NCBI GenBank assembly: GCA_947372745.1
Contig: CANBUY010000001.1
Span: 1 to 64,000 of the forward strand
Direction of reading: 5' to 3'
Length of the DNA stretch: 64,000 bases
From: Comamonadaceae bacterium
GTDB taxonomy: Bacteria; Pseudomonadota; Gammaproteobacteria; Burkholderiales; Burkholderiaceae_C
Made by a program: the position numbers and the translations under genes
The notes under the pieces: model-generated
Told to the model about the DNA's origin: nothing
The model's database searches: none
Seen by the model: only the letters and a program-made list of their open reading frames with translations
Part shown: one piece after another, positions 10,361 to 21,482 of the stretch
How positions within the stretch are numbered: the stretch's first letter is position 1
How the letters are laid out: every line of letters begins with the position of its first letter

Positions 10361-13300
10361 ATGAACCCCTCACGCCTCTTTATTGAACGTCCGGTTGCCA
10401 CCTCATTGCTGATGCTGGCCATCTTGCTGGCGGGCCTGCTGGCTTACCGGCTGATGCCCTTGTCGGCGTTGCCGGAGGTGGACTACCCCACCATCGAAGT
10501 CACCACGCTTTACCCAGGCGCCAGCCCGGACGTGATGTCCACCACCGTGACCGCGCCACTGGAGCGCCAGTTTGGCCAGATGCCGGGGCTGAACCAGATG
10601 ACCTCCACCAGCTCGGGTGGGGCCTCCATGATCACGTTGCGCTTCTCCTTGGGTCTATCCCTGGATGTGGCCGAGCAGGAAGTGCAGGCCGCCATCAACG
10701 CCGGGGCCAACTTGTTGCCCAGCGACTTGCCCATGCCCCCGATCTACAGCAAGGTCAACCCGGCCGATGCGCCGGTGCTGACGATTGCCATCACCTCGCC
10801 CTCGATGCCGGTCATCAAGCTGCATGATCTGACCGAGAACCGGTTGGCGCCCAAGCTCTCGCAGGTGGATGGCATCGGGCTGGTGAGCATTGCCGGTGGT
10901 CGGCGTCCGGCCGTGCGCATTCAGGGTGACCCGCAAAAATTGGCATCACTGGGCCTCTCGCTCGATGACGTGCGCACGGCGATAGCTAGCGCCAATGTGA
11001 ACCAGGCCAAGGGCAGCTTTGACGGCGCACAGCGTGCAAGCACCATTGATGCCAATGACCAACTCAAGTCGGCCGCCGAGTACCAGAACCTCATCATTGC
11101 CTGGAAGAATGGCAAGCCACTGCGGCTCAACGATGTCGCCACCGTCGTGGATGACGCCGAAAACCTGCGCCTGGCCGCCTGGTCTGACCGCACGCCGGGG
11201 GTCATCCTGAACGTGCAGCGGCAACCCGGCGCCAACGTGATCCAGACCGTGAATCGGGTCAAGGCCCTGCTGCCCAAGTTGCAAGCCTCGCTGCCGGCCT
11301 CGGTCGATGTGCAGATCATTGCGGACCGCACCACTACCATCCGCGCGTCTGTCGACGACACCGAGTTTGAATTGCTGCTGTCAGTCGCGCTGGTAGTGAT
11401 GGTGATTTTTATGTTCCTGCGCAGTGCCAGCGCCACACTGATTCCGAGCGTGGCCGTGCCTTTGTCCTTGGTGGGCACCTTTGGTGTGATCTATATGGCG
11501 GGATTTTCGATCAACAACCTGACGCTGATGGCGCTGACCATTTCAACTGGTTTTGTGGTGGACGATGCCATTGTGATGATCGAGAACATTGCCCGTTTTG
11601 TCGAAGCGGGCGATTCCCCGATGCAAGCGGCGCTCAAAGGCTCCAAACAAATTGGCTTCACCATCATTTCGCTCACGGTGTCACTGATTGCGGTACTCAT
11701 TCCACTGCTTTTCATGGGTGACGTGGTTGGGCGTCTGTTCCATGAATTTGCCATTACCCTGGCGGTGGCCATTTTGATCTCGGCCTTTGTCTCGCTCACA
11801 CTGACCCCGATGATGAGCGCGCGGCTATTGCGCCCGGAACACGAGGCCAAGCACAGCCGGTTGGGGGCCTGGAGTGCCAGTGCGTTTGATGGCATGGTTG
11901 CGCAATATGGTCGGGCACTGGACTGGGTACTGGACCGTCCACGTGCCACGATGGGCGTGTTTGCGGTGACTTTGGCGTTGACTGCGGGGCTTTACGTGAT
12001 GGTGCCCAAGGGGTTTTTTCCGGTGCAGGACACCGGGCTGATCCAGGTGATCACCGAGGCCACGCAAACCACCTCGTTTGAGTCCATGGCAACACGCCAG
12101 CAGGCGCTGGCCGATGTCATTCTGAAAGACCCGGATGTCGATCACCTTGCTTCTTTCATTGGTGTCGACGGTGCTAACCCGACGCTCAACACCGGGCGCA
12201 TGCAGATCACCCTGAAAGACTTTGCCAAACGCACCGCATCGGCCAGCGAGATCATCATCCGCCTGACCGTGGCCACTTCGCACGTGCCTGGCATCACGGC
12301 TTTCATGCAACCGGTACAAGACCTGACCATTGAAGACCGGGTGTCCAAAACCCAGTACCAGTTTCTGCTGAGTTCGCCCGACATGAAAGACCTGAGCACC
12401 TCAACTGCCAGACTATTGGAAAAGCTCAAAGCACTGCCCGACCTGCGCGATGTGGCGAGTGACCTGCAAAACGAGGGTCAGCAGGCCTTTGTGCAGATTG
12501 ACCGCGAGGCCGCAGGCCGCCTTGGCGTCACCGTGGCAGAAATTGACACTGCGTTGTACAACGCCTTCGGCCAGCGCTTGATCTCCACCATTTACACCCA
12601 ATCCAGCCAATACAGGGTGGTGCTGGAGGCGGCACAACAGGGTGCGCGGCGAGGCCCGGCAGCGCTTGAAGGGCTGTATTTGCCCGGCGTGACGAGCACC
12701 GTCAATGGCCTCAGCAGCACCGTTCAGGTGCCGATGACGGCTGTGGCTCAAATCATTGAGCGGTCTGCGGCGCTGGCGATCAACCACGTGGCGCAGTTCC
12801 CTTCCGCCACCGTGTCGTTCAACCTGGCACCGGGGGCGTCACTCGGGGCGGCCGTCGAGGCCATCAAATTGGAAGAGGCAAAACTGAACCTGCCGCCCAG
12901 TGTAGAGACCAGTTTCCAGGGGGCTGCTGAAGCCTTTCGCGCCTCCTTGTCCAGCACTTTGCTGTTGATTCTGGCGGCGGTGGTCACCATGTACATCGTT
13001 CTGGGGGTGCTGTATGAGAGCTACATTCACCCGCTCACCATTTTGTCCACCTTGCCCTCGGCCGGCTTGGGCGCCTTGTTGGCCTTGTTGCTGGCGGGGC
13101 AGGACTTGGGCGTGGTGGGCATCATCGGCATCGTGCTGCTGATCGGCATCGTCAAGAAAAACGCCATCATGATGATCGACTTTGCCTTGTATGCCGAGCG
13201 CGAGGAAGGACTGGCGCCGCGTGCGGCAATCCACAAAGCCTGTCTGTTGCGCTTTCGGCCGATTTTGATGACCACCATGGCCGCGCTGCTGGGTGCCCTG

Positions 13301-13489
13301 CCACTGATGTTGGGCACCGGTGCCGGGCATGAAATGCGCCATCCCCTGGGGGTGACCATGGTGGGTGGCTTGCTGGTGAGCCAGTTGCTGACCCTCTTTA
13401 CCACGCCGGTGATTTACCTGGGCTTTGCCAGATTGGTGGCGCGCTTCAAACCAGCCATCCCGGCCACGCCCTTGGAAGGCGTTGCTTGA
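10361..13489 (+). CDS. mdtB: RND multidrug efflux transporter, MdtB-like
   Basis: A 1042-residue proton-driven pump of the HAE1 family. ATG 10361 starts [18 protein letters not shown]; upstream in-frame codons overlap the previous gene and look unlike the family. Twelve membrane helices are expected. The TM4 proton-relay acidic pair is in [13 protein letters not shown], and the TM10 lysines in [17 protein letters not shown]. Two large periplasmic loops carry the porter and docking domains. The next gene is a second RND pump. As in E. coli MdtBC, the pair probably forms a heterotrimer, in which typically one subunit binds drug and the other moves protons. Confidence 0.93.
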   Translation: MNPSRLFIERPVATSLLMLAILLAGLLAYRLMPLSALPEVDYPTIEVTTLYPGASPDVMSTTVTAPLERQFGQMPGLNQMTSTSSGGASMITLRFSLGLSLDVAEQEVQAAINAGANLLPSDLPMPPIYSKVNPADAPVLTIAITSPSMPVIKLHDLTENRLAPKLSQVDGIGLVSIAGGRRPAVRIQGDPQKLASLGLSLDDVRTAIASANVNQAKGSFDGAQRASTIDANDQLKSAAEYQNLIIAWKNGKPLRLNDVATVVDDAENLRLAAWSDRTPGVILNVQRQPGANVIQTVNRVKALLPKLQASLPASVDVQIIADRTTTIRASVDDTEFELLLSVALVVMVIFMFLRSASATLIPSVAVPLSLVGTFGVIYMAGFSINNLTLMALTISTGFVVDDAIVMIENIARFVEAGDSPMQAALKGSKQIGFTIISLTVSLIAVLIPLLFMGDVVGRLFHEFAITLAVAILISAFVSLTLTPMMSARLLRPEHEAKHSRLGAWSASAFDGMVAQYGRALDWVLDRPRATMGVFAVTLALTAGLYVMVPKGFFPVQDTGLIQVITEATQTTSFESMATRQQALADVILKDPDVDHLASFIGVDGANPTLNTGRMQITLKDFAKRTASASEIIIRLTVATSHVPGITAFMQPVQDLTIEDRVSKTQYQFLLSSPDMKDLSTSTARLLEKLKALPDLRDVASDLQNEGQQAFVQIDREAAGRLGVTVAEIDTALYNAFGQRLISTIYTQSSQYRVVLEAAQQGARRGPAALEGLYLPGVTSTVNGLSSTVQVPMTAVAQIIERSAALAINHVAQFPSATVSFNLAPGASLGAAVEAIKLEEAKLNLPPSVETSFQGAAEAFRASLSSTLLLILAAVVTMYIVLGVLYESYIHPLTILSTLPSAGLGALLALLLAGQDLGVVGIIGIVLLIGIVKKNAIMMIDFALYAEREEGLAPRAAIHKACLLRFRPILMTTMAALLGALPLMLGTGAGHEMRHPLGVTMVGGLLVSQLLTLFTTPVIYLGFARLVARFKPAIPATPLEGVA

Positions 13490-16400
13490 ACATCTCGGCG
13501 CCGTTCATCGCCCGGCCCGTCGCCACCACGCTGGTCACTCTCGGGGTGGCGCTGGCGGGCGTGCTGGCTTTCTTTTTGCTGCCGATTGCACCGCTGCCGC
13601 AGGTGGATTTTCCGACCATCTCGGTCAGTGCGTCCTTGCCGGGGGCCAGCCCTGACACCATGGCCGCCACGGTGGCAACACCGCTGGAGCGGGCTTTGGG
13701 CAACATTGCCGGGGTCAGCGAAATGACGTCTCGCTCGTCGCTGGGCGCCACCAGCGTCACCTTGCAGTTTGACTTGAACCGCGACATCAACGGTGCTGCG
13801 CGGGATGTGCAGGCGGCCATCAATGCGGCGCGCACCTTGCTTCCCACGGGCATGCCAAGCAACCCGACCTACCGCAAAGTGAACCCGGCCGATGCGCCGA
13901 TCATGATTTTGGCGCTGACCTCCGCCACCCTGACGCGGGGTCAGATGTACGATGCGGCCTCCACCGTGTTGGCGCAGCGGCTGTCGCAAGTCAAGGGGGT
14001 CGGACAAGTCACCATTGGTGGTGGCGCGCTGCCTGCCGTGCGGGTCGAACTGGACCCGGACAAACTGGCTGCCAAGGGCATTGCACTGGATGTGGTGCGC
14101 ACAGCGCTGACCGCAACCAACGCCAATCGGCCCAAGGGTTCGGTGGAGCAAGACGGCCACAGCTGGCAAATCGGGGCCAATGACCAGGCCCTCACGGCTG
14201 CCGAGTACGCGCCGGTCCTGCTCAGCTACGTCAAGGGCGCCGCCGTGAGGCTGCGTGATGTGGCGCAGGTCATGGATTCGGTACAGGACGTGCGCAACTA
14301 CGGTGTGGCCAATGGCAAACCGGCGATTGTGCTGTTTATTCTGAAGGAGCCCGGTGCCAACATCATCGAGACCGTCGAACGGGTGCGCGAGATTTTGCCG
14401 CGCCTCCAAGCCTCCATTCCAGCGGCCATCGATGTCCAGGTACTGAGTGACCGCACCCCCACCATTCGAGCCTCGTTGCTTGCGGTGGAACACGCCATGG
14501 CAATCGCCACCGGCTTGGTGATTCTGGTCGTGCTGCTGTTTTTGCGCAACTGGCGCGCCACCCTGCTACCGGCCATCGCGGTGCCGGTGTCGCTGGCGGG
14601 CACCTTGAGTGTGATGTACCTGGGTGGCTACAGTCTGGACAACCTCTCGGCCATGGCGCTGACGGTGGCCACCGGCTTTGTCGTGGACGATGCCATTGTG
14701 GTGCTGGAAAACATCACCCGCTACCTTGAGCAGGGCCTGTCACCGCGCGAGGCGGCCCTCAAAGGCGCACGCGAGATTGGTTTTACCGTGTTGTCGATCA
14801 GCTTGAGTCTGGTGGCGGTGTTCATCCCGCTGCTGGCCATGGGCGGCGTAGTCGGGCGGCTGTTTCGTGAGTTTGCCGTGGTGTTGACGGCCTCGATCCT
14901 GGTGTCGATGCTGGTGTCGCTCACCACCACGCCCATGATGGCTGCCGTGCTACTTAAAAAGCATAGCCCCCAGCGCATGCCAGGCCCGCTTGAGCGGGTA
15001 TTTTCGCGTTTTGGCCACCGGGTGCTGCTGGGCTACCGCCGCTCCTTGATCTGGACGCTGCGTCACCAACCGGTCGCGATGCTGGCGCTGGTGGCGGTGG
15101 TGGGGCTCAACGTCACGCTTTACATGACGATTCCGAAGACGTTTTTTCCGCAACAAGACACCGGCGTGCTCATAGGTGGCGTGCAGGCCGACCAGGGCAG
15201 CTCGTTTCAGATGATGCAGGCGCGGGTCGACAAGTTCATGAAAATTGTCGGGTCTGACCCGGCGGTGGCCAATATCAGCGGCTCCACCGGCGGTGGGCAG
15301 CGCAACTCGGCCAACTTCTACATCGCCCTCAAGCCACTGGCCGAACGCGATGCCTCCGCCGATGCGGTGATTGCCCGCCTGCGCGGCAAGCTGTCGCACG
15401 AGGCCGGAGCCAATTTGTTTCTGGTGCCGGTGCAGGACATTCGCATTGGCGGACGCCAGTCCAATTCGCAATACCAGTACACATTGCAGGCCGATGACGC
15501 TGACACCTTGCGCCTCTGGGAGCCGCGCCTGCGGGCCGCTTTGTCGGCCTTGCCCGAGCTGACCGATGTCAACACCGACCAGCAGGACAAGGGCATGCAA
15601 ACCTCGCTGCTGATTGACCGTGATGCAGCCGCGCGCCTGGGGGTCACCGTCAGCAACCTCGACACCACCCTGAACGATGCGTTTGGCCAGCGCCAGGTGG
15701 GCGTGATCTACAACCCGCTGAACCAGTACCGGGTGGTGATGGAACTGGCGCCGGAGTTTTTGCAAGGCCCAGAGACGCTCAAACGCCTCTACATCACCAA
15801 CAAAACCGGTGTGCAGGTTCCGCTGTCATCGTTGGCCCGCATCGAGACCACCAACACGCCGTTGTCGGTGAATCACCAGGGCGGCGCGCCGGCATCGACC
15901 ATCAGCTTTAACCTGCCGCTCGGGGTGTCGCTGTCGGAGGCGACCGCCGCCATCCACAATGCCATGGCCGAACTGGGCGTGCCGGTGTCGGTGCGCGGCA
16001 GCTTTGCCGGCACGGCCAATGCGTTTCAGCAGTCGCTGGCCTCGCAGCCTTGGCTGATTGCGGCGGCCATCATCACCATCTACCTGGTGCTGGGCATGTT
16101 GTACGAGAGTCTGATCCACCCGATCACGATTTTGTCGACCCTGCCCTCGGCCGGCGTGGGGGCCTTGCTGGCCCTGATGTTGTTCAAAAGCGAGTTTTCC
16201 ATCATTGCGCTGATTGGCATCATTTTGTTGATTGGCATTGTCAAGAAGAACGCGATCATGATGATCGACTTTGCAATCTCACGCCAGCGCGCCGGGCACA
16301 GCTCCGCCGGTGCGGCCATTTACCGTGCCGCCAATTTGCGCCTGCGGCCGATCCTGATGACGACTTTTGCGGCCATTTTTGGTGCCGTACCGCTGGCCCT

Positions 16401-16605
16401 GGGCACGGGCGACGGGGCCGAGATGCGCCAACCGTTGGGCATTGCCATTGTTGGCGGCCTGGTCCTGAGCCAGTTGCTGACGCTCTACACCACGCCGGTG
16501 GTATTTGTGCTGATGGACCGGCTGCGGGGTCTGCCATGGCCCTGGCGAAAAGCCCTACCCAAAACCTTCAATGTCGTCTCAACCACTTTGGGCCATGCTT
16601 CATGA
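13486..16605 (+). CDS. mdtC: RND multidrug efflux transporter, MdtC-like
   Basis: The second pump subunit, 1039 residues. It starts at TTG 13486, sharing TTGA with the stop of the upstream pump gene. No other start would keep the conserved N-terminus [19 protein letters not shown], so a TTG with a 4-base overlap is the best reading and implies translational coupling. TM4 carries [13 protein letters not shown] and TM10 carries [17 protein letters not shown]. Sequence is clearly homologous to the previous gene but diverged, as expected for an MdtB/MdtC pair and not a recent duplication. Its stop shares ATGA with the outer-membrane factor gene. Confidence 0.93.
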   Translation: MNISAPFIARPVATTLVTLGVALAGVLAFFLLPIAPLPQVDFPTISVSASLPGASPDTMAATVATPLERALGNIAGVSEMTSRSSLGATSVTLQFDLNRDINGAARDVQAAINAARTLLPTGMPSNPTYRKVNPADAPIMILALTSATLTRGQMYDAASTVLAQRLSQVKGVGQVTIGGGALPAVRVELDPDKLAAKGIALDVVRTALTATNANRPKGSVEQDGHSWQIGANDQALTAAEYAPVLLSYVKGAAVRLRDVAQVMDSVQDVRNYGVANGKPAIVLFILKEPGANIIETVERVREILPRLQASIPAAIDVQVLSDRTPTIRASLLAVEHAMAIATGLVILVVLLFLRNWRATLLPAIAVPVSLAGTLSVMYLGGYSLDNLSAMALTVATGFVVDDAIVVLENITRYLEQGLSPREAALKGAREIGFTVLSISLSLVAVFIPLLAMGGVVGRLFREFAVVLTASILVSMLVSLTTTPMMAAVLLKKHSPQRMPGPLERVFSRFGHRVLLGYRRSLIWTLRHQPVAMLALVAVVGLNVTLYMTIPKTFFPQQDTGVLIGGVQADQGSSFQMMQARVDKFMKIVGSDPAVANISGSTGGGQRNSANFYIALKPLAERDASADAVIARLRGKLSHEAGANLFLVPVQDIRIGGRQSNSQYQYTLQADDADTLRLWEPRLRAALSALPELTDVNTDQQDKGMQTSLLIDRDAAARLGVTVSNLDTTLNDAFGQRQVGVIYNPLNQYRVVMELAPEFLQGPETLKRLYITNKTGVQVPLSSLARIETTNTPLSVNHQGGAPASTISFNLPLGVSLSEATAAIHNAMAELGVPVSVRGSFAGTANAFQQSLASQPWLIAAAIITIYLVLGMLYESLIHPITILSTLPSAGVGALLALMLFKSEFSIIALIGIILLIGIVKKNAIMMIDFAISRQRAGHSSAGAAIYRAANLRLRPILMTTFAAIFGAVPLALGTGDGAEMRQPLGIAIVGGLVLSQLLTLYTTPVVFVLMDRLRGLPWPWRKALPKTFNVVSTTLGHAS

Positions 16606-18047
16606 TGATCCTGCGCTACACCCTGCTGCCGCTGGCAGCCGCCTTATTGCTGTCGGCCTGTGCCGTCAGTCCCGTTGCACCGCCAGCAGCGCTCGCAGCC
16701 CCAGCCCAGTTCAAAGAAGTCGGCCCCTGGCAACGCGCCAGCAGCGCGGCTTCGCCCATCGTGCCGGATGCCTGGTGGACGCTATTCAAAGACCCGGTGC
16801 TGGACGACCTGCAGCAGCGGCTGGTCATTGGCAACGAAACGCTGAAATCCTCCGTGGCGGCCGTTGCCAGTGCCCGTGCGGTGCTGACCGCCAGCCAAAG
16901 TGCCGTGTTTCCCACGCTCTCTGCGGGCGTGTCGGGTGCGCGCAATGGCAGTCCAACAGCGACCACCTCGCTTGCTGCGCAAAATCCAAATAACAGCGCG
17001 TCCTTGTCCCTGAATGCCAGTTGGGAAGTTGACCTGTGGGGTCGGCTGTCGCAAGCCAGCCGGGGTGCCACATCGGCGCTGCAGGCCAGCGCTGACGACT
17101 TGGCCTCTGCGCGTCTCTCGGCGCAGGCCACCTTGACCCAGACCTATTTTTCTTTGCGCACCGCAGAGGCACAAGCGCAATTGTTGGAGCGCAGTGTGAC
17201 TGCCTACCAGCGTTCGCTCGACTTGACCCAAGCCCGCTATGACGGAGGTGTGGCGCCACGCACCGATGTGCTGCAAGCGCAAACCCAGCTCAGCAGCGCG
17301 CAAGGGCAGCTGGCCGAATTGACCGCCCAGCGTGGGCAACTCGAACATGCCATTGCGGTGCTGCTGGGCTTGTCGCCTTCAGTGTTGACGCTAGCCCCGA
17401 CAGCGTTGTTGCCTGATACGCTGCAGGTGCCGGCCCGCCTGCCGGCCACGCTGCTGGAGCGTCGCCCGGACATTGCTGCGGCGCAAGCCCGGGTGGCGGC
17501 CAGCTACGCGCAGATCGGCGTCACGGACGCCGCGTTTTTCCCGGCACTCACACTGTCTGGCGGGACCGGTTTCAGCAACTCGTCCCTGGTCAACCTGGTC
17601 AACACACCAAATTTATTTTGGTCGCTGGGTTCGGCGCTGGCCGTGTCGATTCTGGATGGTGGCCAGCGAAAACAAGCCAGTGCCCAGGCCCGCGCCAGCG
17701 CCGACCAGGTGACCGCCAGTTACCGCCAGGTGGTGCTCACCGCCTTGCAGGAGGTGGAGGACAACCTGGTCCTTGGCTACCAGTTGCAGCAGGAGTTGAA
17801 TTGGCAGGCGCAGGCGCTGCAATCTGCGCAGCGCAACCTCGAGATCACACTTGACCAATACCGTGCGGGTACCGTGAGCTACCTCAATGTGGTGGTGGCG
17901 CAAACCGCCGCCCTGGGCGTGGAGAGCAATCTTTTCGGGGTTCGCAACCGCCAGTTGGCAGCCGTCAACCAGTTGCTGAAAAACATTGCCGGTCGCTGGG
18001 AGCCCATCGAGCTGACAAAGCCAGAGCAAGCCAGCGTCGCTCAATGA
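16602..18047 (+). CDS. Outer-membrane efflux lipoprotein, NodT/OprM (TolC-like) family
   Basis: The outer-membrane channel of the operon, 481 residues. ATG 16602 overlaps the pump stop (ATGA). The N-terminus [20 protein letters not shown] ends in a lipobox, so the mature protein starts with an acylated cysteine, as in OprM. Two outer-membrane efflux repeats follow: the first contains [17 protein letters not shown] and [14 protein letters not shown], the second contains [20 protein letters not shown] and [13 protein letters not shown]. Each provides two beta strands and a long helical hairpin. It closes the adaptor-pump-pump-channel operon. Confidence 0.93.
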   Translation: MMILRYTLLPLAAALLLSACAVSPVAPPAALAAPAQFKEVGPWQRASSAASPIVPDAWWTLFKDPVLDDLQQRLVIGNETLKSSVAAVASARAVLTASQSAVFPTLSAGVSGARNGSPTATTSLAAQNPNNSASLSLNASWEVDLWGRLSQASRGATSALQASADDLASARLSAQATLTQTYFSLRTAEAQAQLLERSVTAYQRSLDLTQARYDGGVAPRTDVLQAQTQLSSAQGQLAELTAQRGQLEHAIAVLLGLSPSVLTLAPTALLPDTLQVPARLPATLLERRPDIAAAQARVAASYAQIGVTDAAFFPALTLSGGTGFSNSSLVNLVNTPNLFWSLGSALAVSILDGGQRKQASAQARASADQVTASYRQVVLTALQEVEDNLVLGYQLQQELNWQAQALQSAQRNLEITLDQYRAGTVSYLNVVVAQTAALGVESNLFGVRNRQLAAVNQLLKNIAGRWEPIELTKPEQASVAQ

Positions 18048-18074
18048 GCAATTCAGATATTTCTGAGCTCAAAT

Positions 18075-18095
18075 TCGGGCTTGACGTCAGCCCGA
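18075..18095 (+). terminator. Possible terminator or processing hairpin after the efflux operon
   Basis: TCGGGCT-TGACGTC-AGCCCGA forms a perfect 7-bp GC-rich stem 27 bases after the stop of the outer-membrane factor gene. No run of T follows, so it is not a standard intrinsic terminator. It may protect the mRNA 3' end or help Rho-dependent ending. Confidence 0.35.
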
Positions 18096-18115
18096 TCATC
18101 AGACACCTTTCACTT

Positions 18116-18143
18116 CGTTGCTCGTTGCTCGTTGCTCGTTGCT
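18116..18143 (+). repeat. Tandem heptamer CGTTGCT, four copies
   Basis: Four perfect head-to-tail copies of CGTTGCT (18116-18122, 18123-18129, 18130-18136, 18137-18143), followed by one further C. Heptamer tracts can change copy number by slippage. No reading frame crosses it, so any effect would be on transcription or RNA. Confidence 0.9.
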
Positions 18144-18526
18144 CAGGTCAATTGACGGTAAAAGTCATAGGAGTTAGGACATAACTTCGGAAAAATTCTT
18201 CTGCTAAAGCAGTCTCTTGGAGCGTATTTTGTTACAGGAATAACTGTAACTATTGATCGTCAATCAAGTTGGATTATTTGTGCGTATGGGTCCGATGCCA
18301 GCAGCAACGAATGGCGTTTGACTGATATGTCATAAATTGAAATTTAGTAACCAAAAAGCTGTAGTCAACTAATACCCGCTCCCGTGACCCTTGAGTTTTG
18401 AAAATATGAAAACTGGCATCCCCGTTTGGCTGACTGCTTCCAAGTTTTCTCACTGATTATGAGCTACTGCTTCCGGGAAAATTGATCGTCAGCTTTTGAT
18501 AATCCGCTGAATATCATGGGTTTTCT

Positions 18527-18563
18527 GCGAATGTCGGCAATGGGTCTGGTGCCGACATTTCGC
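18527..18563. repeat. Long imperfect hairpin
   Basis: GCGAATGTCGGC (18527-18538) pairs with GCCGACATTTCGC (18551-18563) with a single bulged base, leaving a 12-base loop. No T run follows on either strand. It resembles REP-type dispersed hairpins more than a terminator. No second copy was seen in this window. Confidence 0.6.
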
Positions 18564-18686
18564 ACGAGTTGAAAGAGCAACTCCGTGCAATTTTTTCAGA
18601 GCTCAAAAATCAACAACTTAGACCCAACCTGAATTGAATGTCGAATTGCGGCGCACCGGCAGGATTTCCCGACGCTTTTGATGCGA

Positions 18687-18716
18687 TTGCATACCTCAAT
18701 CAAATCATTTTATGAT
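18687..18716 (+). promoter_or_regulatory. Candidate fic promoter giving a very short leader
   Basis: TATGAT at 18711-18716 matches five of six positions of the -10 consensus. TTGCAT at 18687-18692, 18 bases upstream, is a weak -35. Transcription would start about 5 bases before ATG 18728, leaving no room for a ribosome binding site, so the mRNA may be nearly leaderless. Confidence 0.4.
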
Positions 18717-18727
18717 ACGATTAAGGC

Positions 18728-19891
18728 ATGCAATCATATCAACGATGGATCTGGCAGTTGCCAGAATGGCCAAACCTCACATTTGAAGCTGAGGCTTGTC
18801 AGGCGCCCCTTGCAAAAGCCAGGCACACACAAGGCCTGCTTTTGGGTAAGGCCAGCGCCATCGGCCTAGAGGGTTTGCAACCGCACATGCGAGATGCTTT
18901 AACCGAAGAAGCCCTCACCACCGCGGCTATAGAGGGAGAAAAACTTGATCCCCAAAGCGTTCGCTCATCGATAGCCTGGCGCTTGGGCCTAGACGCTGAT
19001 GGTGTTCCTTCTATCGAAGGAAAACGCAATATTGAAGGACTGATTGACGTACTGCAGGATGCGACGCTCAACACACAAAACCCTTTAACTGTTGACCGCT
19101 TGTGCAACTGGCATGGCGCGCTCTTTCCGACGGGCTTTTCCGGCATGACACGCATTGCGGTCGGCGAGCTACGCAGCGTTCCTATGGATATAGTGAGCGG
19201 CCCCATTGGGCGCAGCAAAGTGCATTATTCGGCGCCACCCGCAGATATCTTGAAAGATCAAGCTGATGAATTCGTGAGTTGGTTTAACGAGTCACATCCA
19301 AGATTGGGATCGCAGCCCATGGACGGGCTTTTGCGAGCAGCTTTGTCACACCTATGGTTTGAGACTTTGCACCCGTTTGAAGACGGCAATGGCCGAATCG
19401 GCCGAGCGATCATGCAGCTCGCCATGGGACAGGACATGGGGCAACCTGGTCGGATTGTGACGCTGTCGCGGCAAATCGAATCCCACAAGGACCAATATTA
19501 CAAAGAACTTGAAAGGGCTCAGCGCAGCCACTCCGCCGATGTCACGCCATGGATGTGTTGGATGCTCGAGCAGATTTCCTCAGCCAACGATTTTGCAAGT
19601 CAGACCATAGACCATTCGCTACAACGCATTCAGTTTCAGGCATCCATGTCGCGGCAGGCACTCAATGAGCGCCAACTCAAGACCATGAAAAAGCTTCTCG
19701 ATGCGGGGCCCAAAGGCTACATCGGCGGCATGACGACGCGCAAGCATGAGCAAATATCAAAAACTTCAAAGCCCACGGCCGCTCGTGATCTGATTGATCT
19801 TGAGCAGCGTGGCCTACTGGTTAAAAAGGGAATGGGCCGCTCCACTCGCTACTATCCCGCTATCGATGGATGGGCAGAGGAGCTGCGCTAG
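18728..19891 (+). CDS. Fic family AMPylating protein, class II (DUF4172 N-terminus)
   Basis: A 387-residue Fic protein. The N-terminus MQSYQRWIWQLPEWPNLTF is the DUF4172 signature, which fixes the start. An inhibitory helix motif T65-AAI-E69-G70 fits the (S/T)xxxE(G/N) pattern, whose glutamate blocks ATP in the correct orientation. The catalytic motif H215-PFEDGNGRIG-R226 is complete, so AMP transfer (or a related nucleotide chemistry) is expected when the inhibitory glutamate moves. The C-terminus (about 330-387) is a winged-helix-like domain (TTRKHEQISKTSKPTAARDL) typical of these proteins. Targets are unknown. It stands alone, with no antitoxin-like partner next to it, and is followed by a terminator. 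Related proteins are often in accessory DNA, which fits the AT-rich flank. Confidence 0.92.
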   Translation: MQSYQRWIWQLPEWPNLTFEAEACQAPLAKARHTQGLLLGKASAIGLEGLQPHMRDALTEEALTTAAIEGEKLDPQSVRSSIAWRLGLDADGVPSIEGKRNIEGLIDVLQDATLNTQNPLTVDRLCNWHGALFPTGFSGMTRIAVGELRSVPMDIVSGPIGRSKVHYSAPPADILKDQADEFVSWFNESHPRLGSQPMDGLLRAALSHLWFETLHPFEDGNGRIGRAIMQLAMGQDMGQPGRIVTLSRQIESHKDQYYKELERAQRSHSADVTPWMCWMLEQISSANDFASQTIDHSLQRIQFQASMSRQALNERQLKTMKKLLDAGPKGYIGGMTTRKHEQISKTSKPTAARDLIDLEQRGLLVKKGMGRSTRYYPAIDGWAEELR

Positions 19892-19894
19892 CTT

Positions 19895-19939
19895 CACCCC
19901 CCTTGCGAACGCGCAACTGCTGAGCGGGGGTGGTTTTTT
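19895..19939 (+). terminator. Possible intrinsic terminator after fic
   Basis: CACCCCC (19895-19901) pairs with GGGGGTG (19926-19932), and GTTTTTT follows immediately. The loop is long at 24 bases, so folding is less certain than for a compact terminator. Confidence 0.5.
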
Positions 19940-19979
19940 AAACTAAAGCGGTGTTACACCAAGTTACAAGCCCGCATTC

Positions 19980-21443
19980 ATGAGTCTGCAATCGCAAGCC
20001 TTGTCAGGCTTTCGCTGGAGCGCCGGTCTCAAGTTGGTCAGCCAGATCATCACTTGGGCGATCACGATTTTTGTGATCCGCCTGCTCACCCCGGCAGACT
20101 ATGGTTTGCTGGCGATGGCCACGGTGTTTGTCTCCTTCCTCACCATGTTCTCCGAGATGGGGCTGGGCGCGGCTGTGGTGCAACAGTCCACCGTCGAGGA
20201 GCCCTTGCTGCGCCGCGTGATGGGGGTGGTTCTGGTGCTGCATTTTTTTCTGGCAGCACTGCTGGTACTGGTGGCCCCGCTGGTGGCGGATTTTTACAAT
20301 GAGCCCCGGGTCACGCCGATCTTGCGCGTGCTCTCCTTGCAATTTATTCTGGCCGCATTTGCAGTCATGCCCAATGCCCAGTTGCAGCGGCGCATGGCGT
20401 TTCGCAACCGGGCCTTGCTGGACTTGCTCAGCGCCCTGATTACCAGCGGCACCACACTGGCCCTGGCGCTGCAAGGCGTCGGTGTGTGGGCCTTGGTCGT
20501 GGGCACTTTGCTTGGCCAGTGCTGCAAAACGATGGGACTGAACTGGCTTTTCCCCTGTCGGTTTTGGCCTGAATTTTCCGTCAAAGGCCTGCGTGCCCTG
20601 CTCCGGTTTGGCGGCCAATTTACCGCCATTCAGGTGTTTTGGGTGTTTTTGTCGCAAGTGGATATCGTGATTGGAGGTAAATGGCTAGGCCACGAAGCCC
20701 TTGGTTTTTATTCGGTGGCCACCCATTTCGCCTCATTGCCGGGCCAGCGCATTTCAAGCCTGGTTAACCAGATCGCCTTTCCCGCCTTTGCCCGCCTGCA
20801 AAACGAGGTGGCGCAAACCGGTGCGCATGTGCTCAAAGGGGTGCGCATGCTGAGCTTTTTTGCCTTTCCTGTGCTGTGGGGCTTGTCCAGCGTGGCCACG
20901 GAAAGCGTTGAGGTTGTTTTGGGCAGCGCGTGGGCGCAGTCGGCCTTACCCTTGCAGGTGCTCACCTTGATTATTCCGCTGCGAATTGTGAGCAACTTTG
21001 TCAGCACCGCGCTGCAAGGCATCGGGCGTTCTGACATCGTTTTACGCAATGTGCTGTGGGCATCCTTGATGACCCCCCCTGCCTTGCTGATTGGGGTGAA
21101 CAACTGGGGGCTTGCGGGCCTCTCATTGGCGTGGCTGGTGGTCGCGCCTCTGGTTTTTTTACAGGGCATGCTGCGCGGCCTGCCGGTTTTGGGTTTGCAT
21201 TGGGGGCAACTGCTGGCCGCCATGGCTCCGGCTGCGGGGGCCAGTCTTTTTATGGTCGGCGCCGTGACGGCGATGCGGCATTGGGTGATGGATGGGCAGG
21301 ACAGCATTTGGCGACTGTGCGGGCTGGTTGGGGTTGGCGCCCTGGCTTATTGCGTGGTGTGGCTTGGCCTGAACCGCAGCGGCGCACGCGAAATTTTGAA
21401 CCTGATGAAAAACATTGCAACAGTGAAGCCACAAACGCTATGA
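19980..21443 (+). CDS. Lipopolysaccharide/polysaccharide flippase (Wzx/WzxC-like, MOP superfamily)
   Basis: A 487-residue, very hydrophobic inner-membrane protein with about 12-14 helices and the polysaccharide-synthesis domain start SGFRWSAGLKLVSQIITWAI and FVIRLLTPADYGLLAMATVF. Such proteins move undecaprenyl-linked sugar units across the inner membrane for O-antigen, exopolysaccharide or colanic-acid-type polymers. No glycosyltransferase or polymerase gene accompanies it, so it is an orphan and its polymer cannot be guessed. ATG 19980 follows shortly after the fic terminator, so it probably has its own promoter. Confidence 0.87.
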   Translation: MSLQSQALSGFRWSAGLKLVSQIITWAITIFVIRLLTPADYGLLAMATVFVSFLTMFSEMGLGAAVVQQSTVEEPLLRRVMGVVLVLHFFLAALLVLVAPLVADFYNEPRVTPILRVLSLQFILAAFAVMPNAQLQRRMAFRNRALLDLLSALITSGTTLALALQGVGVWALVVGTLLGQCCKTMGLNWLFPCRFWPEFSVKGLRALLRFGGQFTAIQVFWVFLSQVDIVIGGKWLGHEALGFYSVATHFASLPGQRISSLVNQIAFPAFARLQNEVAQTGAHVLKGVRMLSFFAFPVLWGLSSVATESVEVVLGSAWAQSALPLQVLTLIIPLRIVSNFVSTALQGIGRSDIVLRNVLWASLMTPPALLIGVNNWGLAGLSLAWLVVAPLVFLQGMLRGLPVLGLHWGQLLAAMAPAAGASLFMVGAVTAMRHWVMDGQDSIWRLCGLVGVGALAYCVVWLGLNRSGAREILNLMKNIATVKPQTL

Positions 21444-21482
21444 CGCTTCTCAAACGACGGCCGCAGTCCGCATTCATGGCGC

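Larger units (their letters stand above)
18048..18727. other. Gene-free 680-bp region with hairpins and a heptamer repeat
   Basis: No coding frame here resembles a protein. It is visibly more AT-rich than its surroundings. It holds a 7-bp-arm hairpin at 18075-18095, four CGTTGCT heptamers at 18116-18143, the inverted repeat GTTACAG-N6-CTGTAAC at 18231-18250, a long hairpin at 18527-18563, and the likely fic promoter at the right end. The content suggests acquired or decayed DNA between the efflux operon and the Fic gene. Confidence 0.55.

Noticed and set aside
13414-14493. Minus-strand frame of about 359 codons opposite the second RND pump
   Set aside because: Shadow of the pump gene; composition dominated by Arg, His and Gly with no recognisable family.
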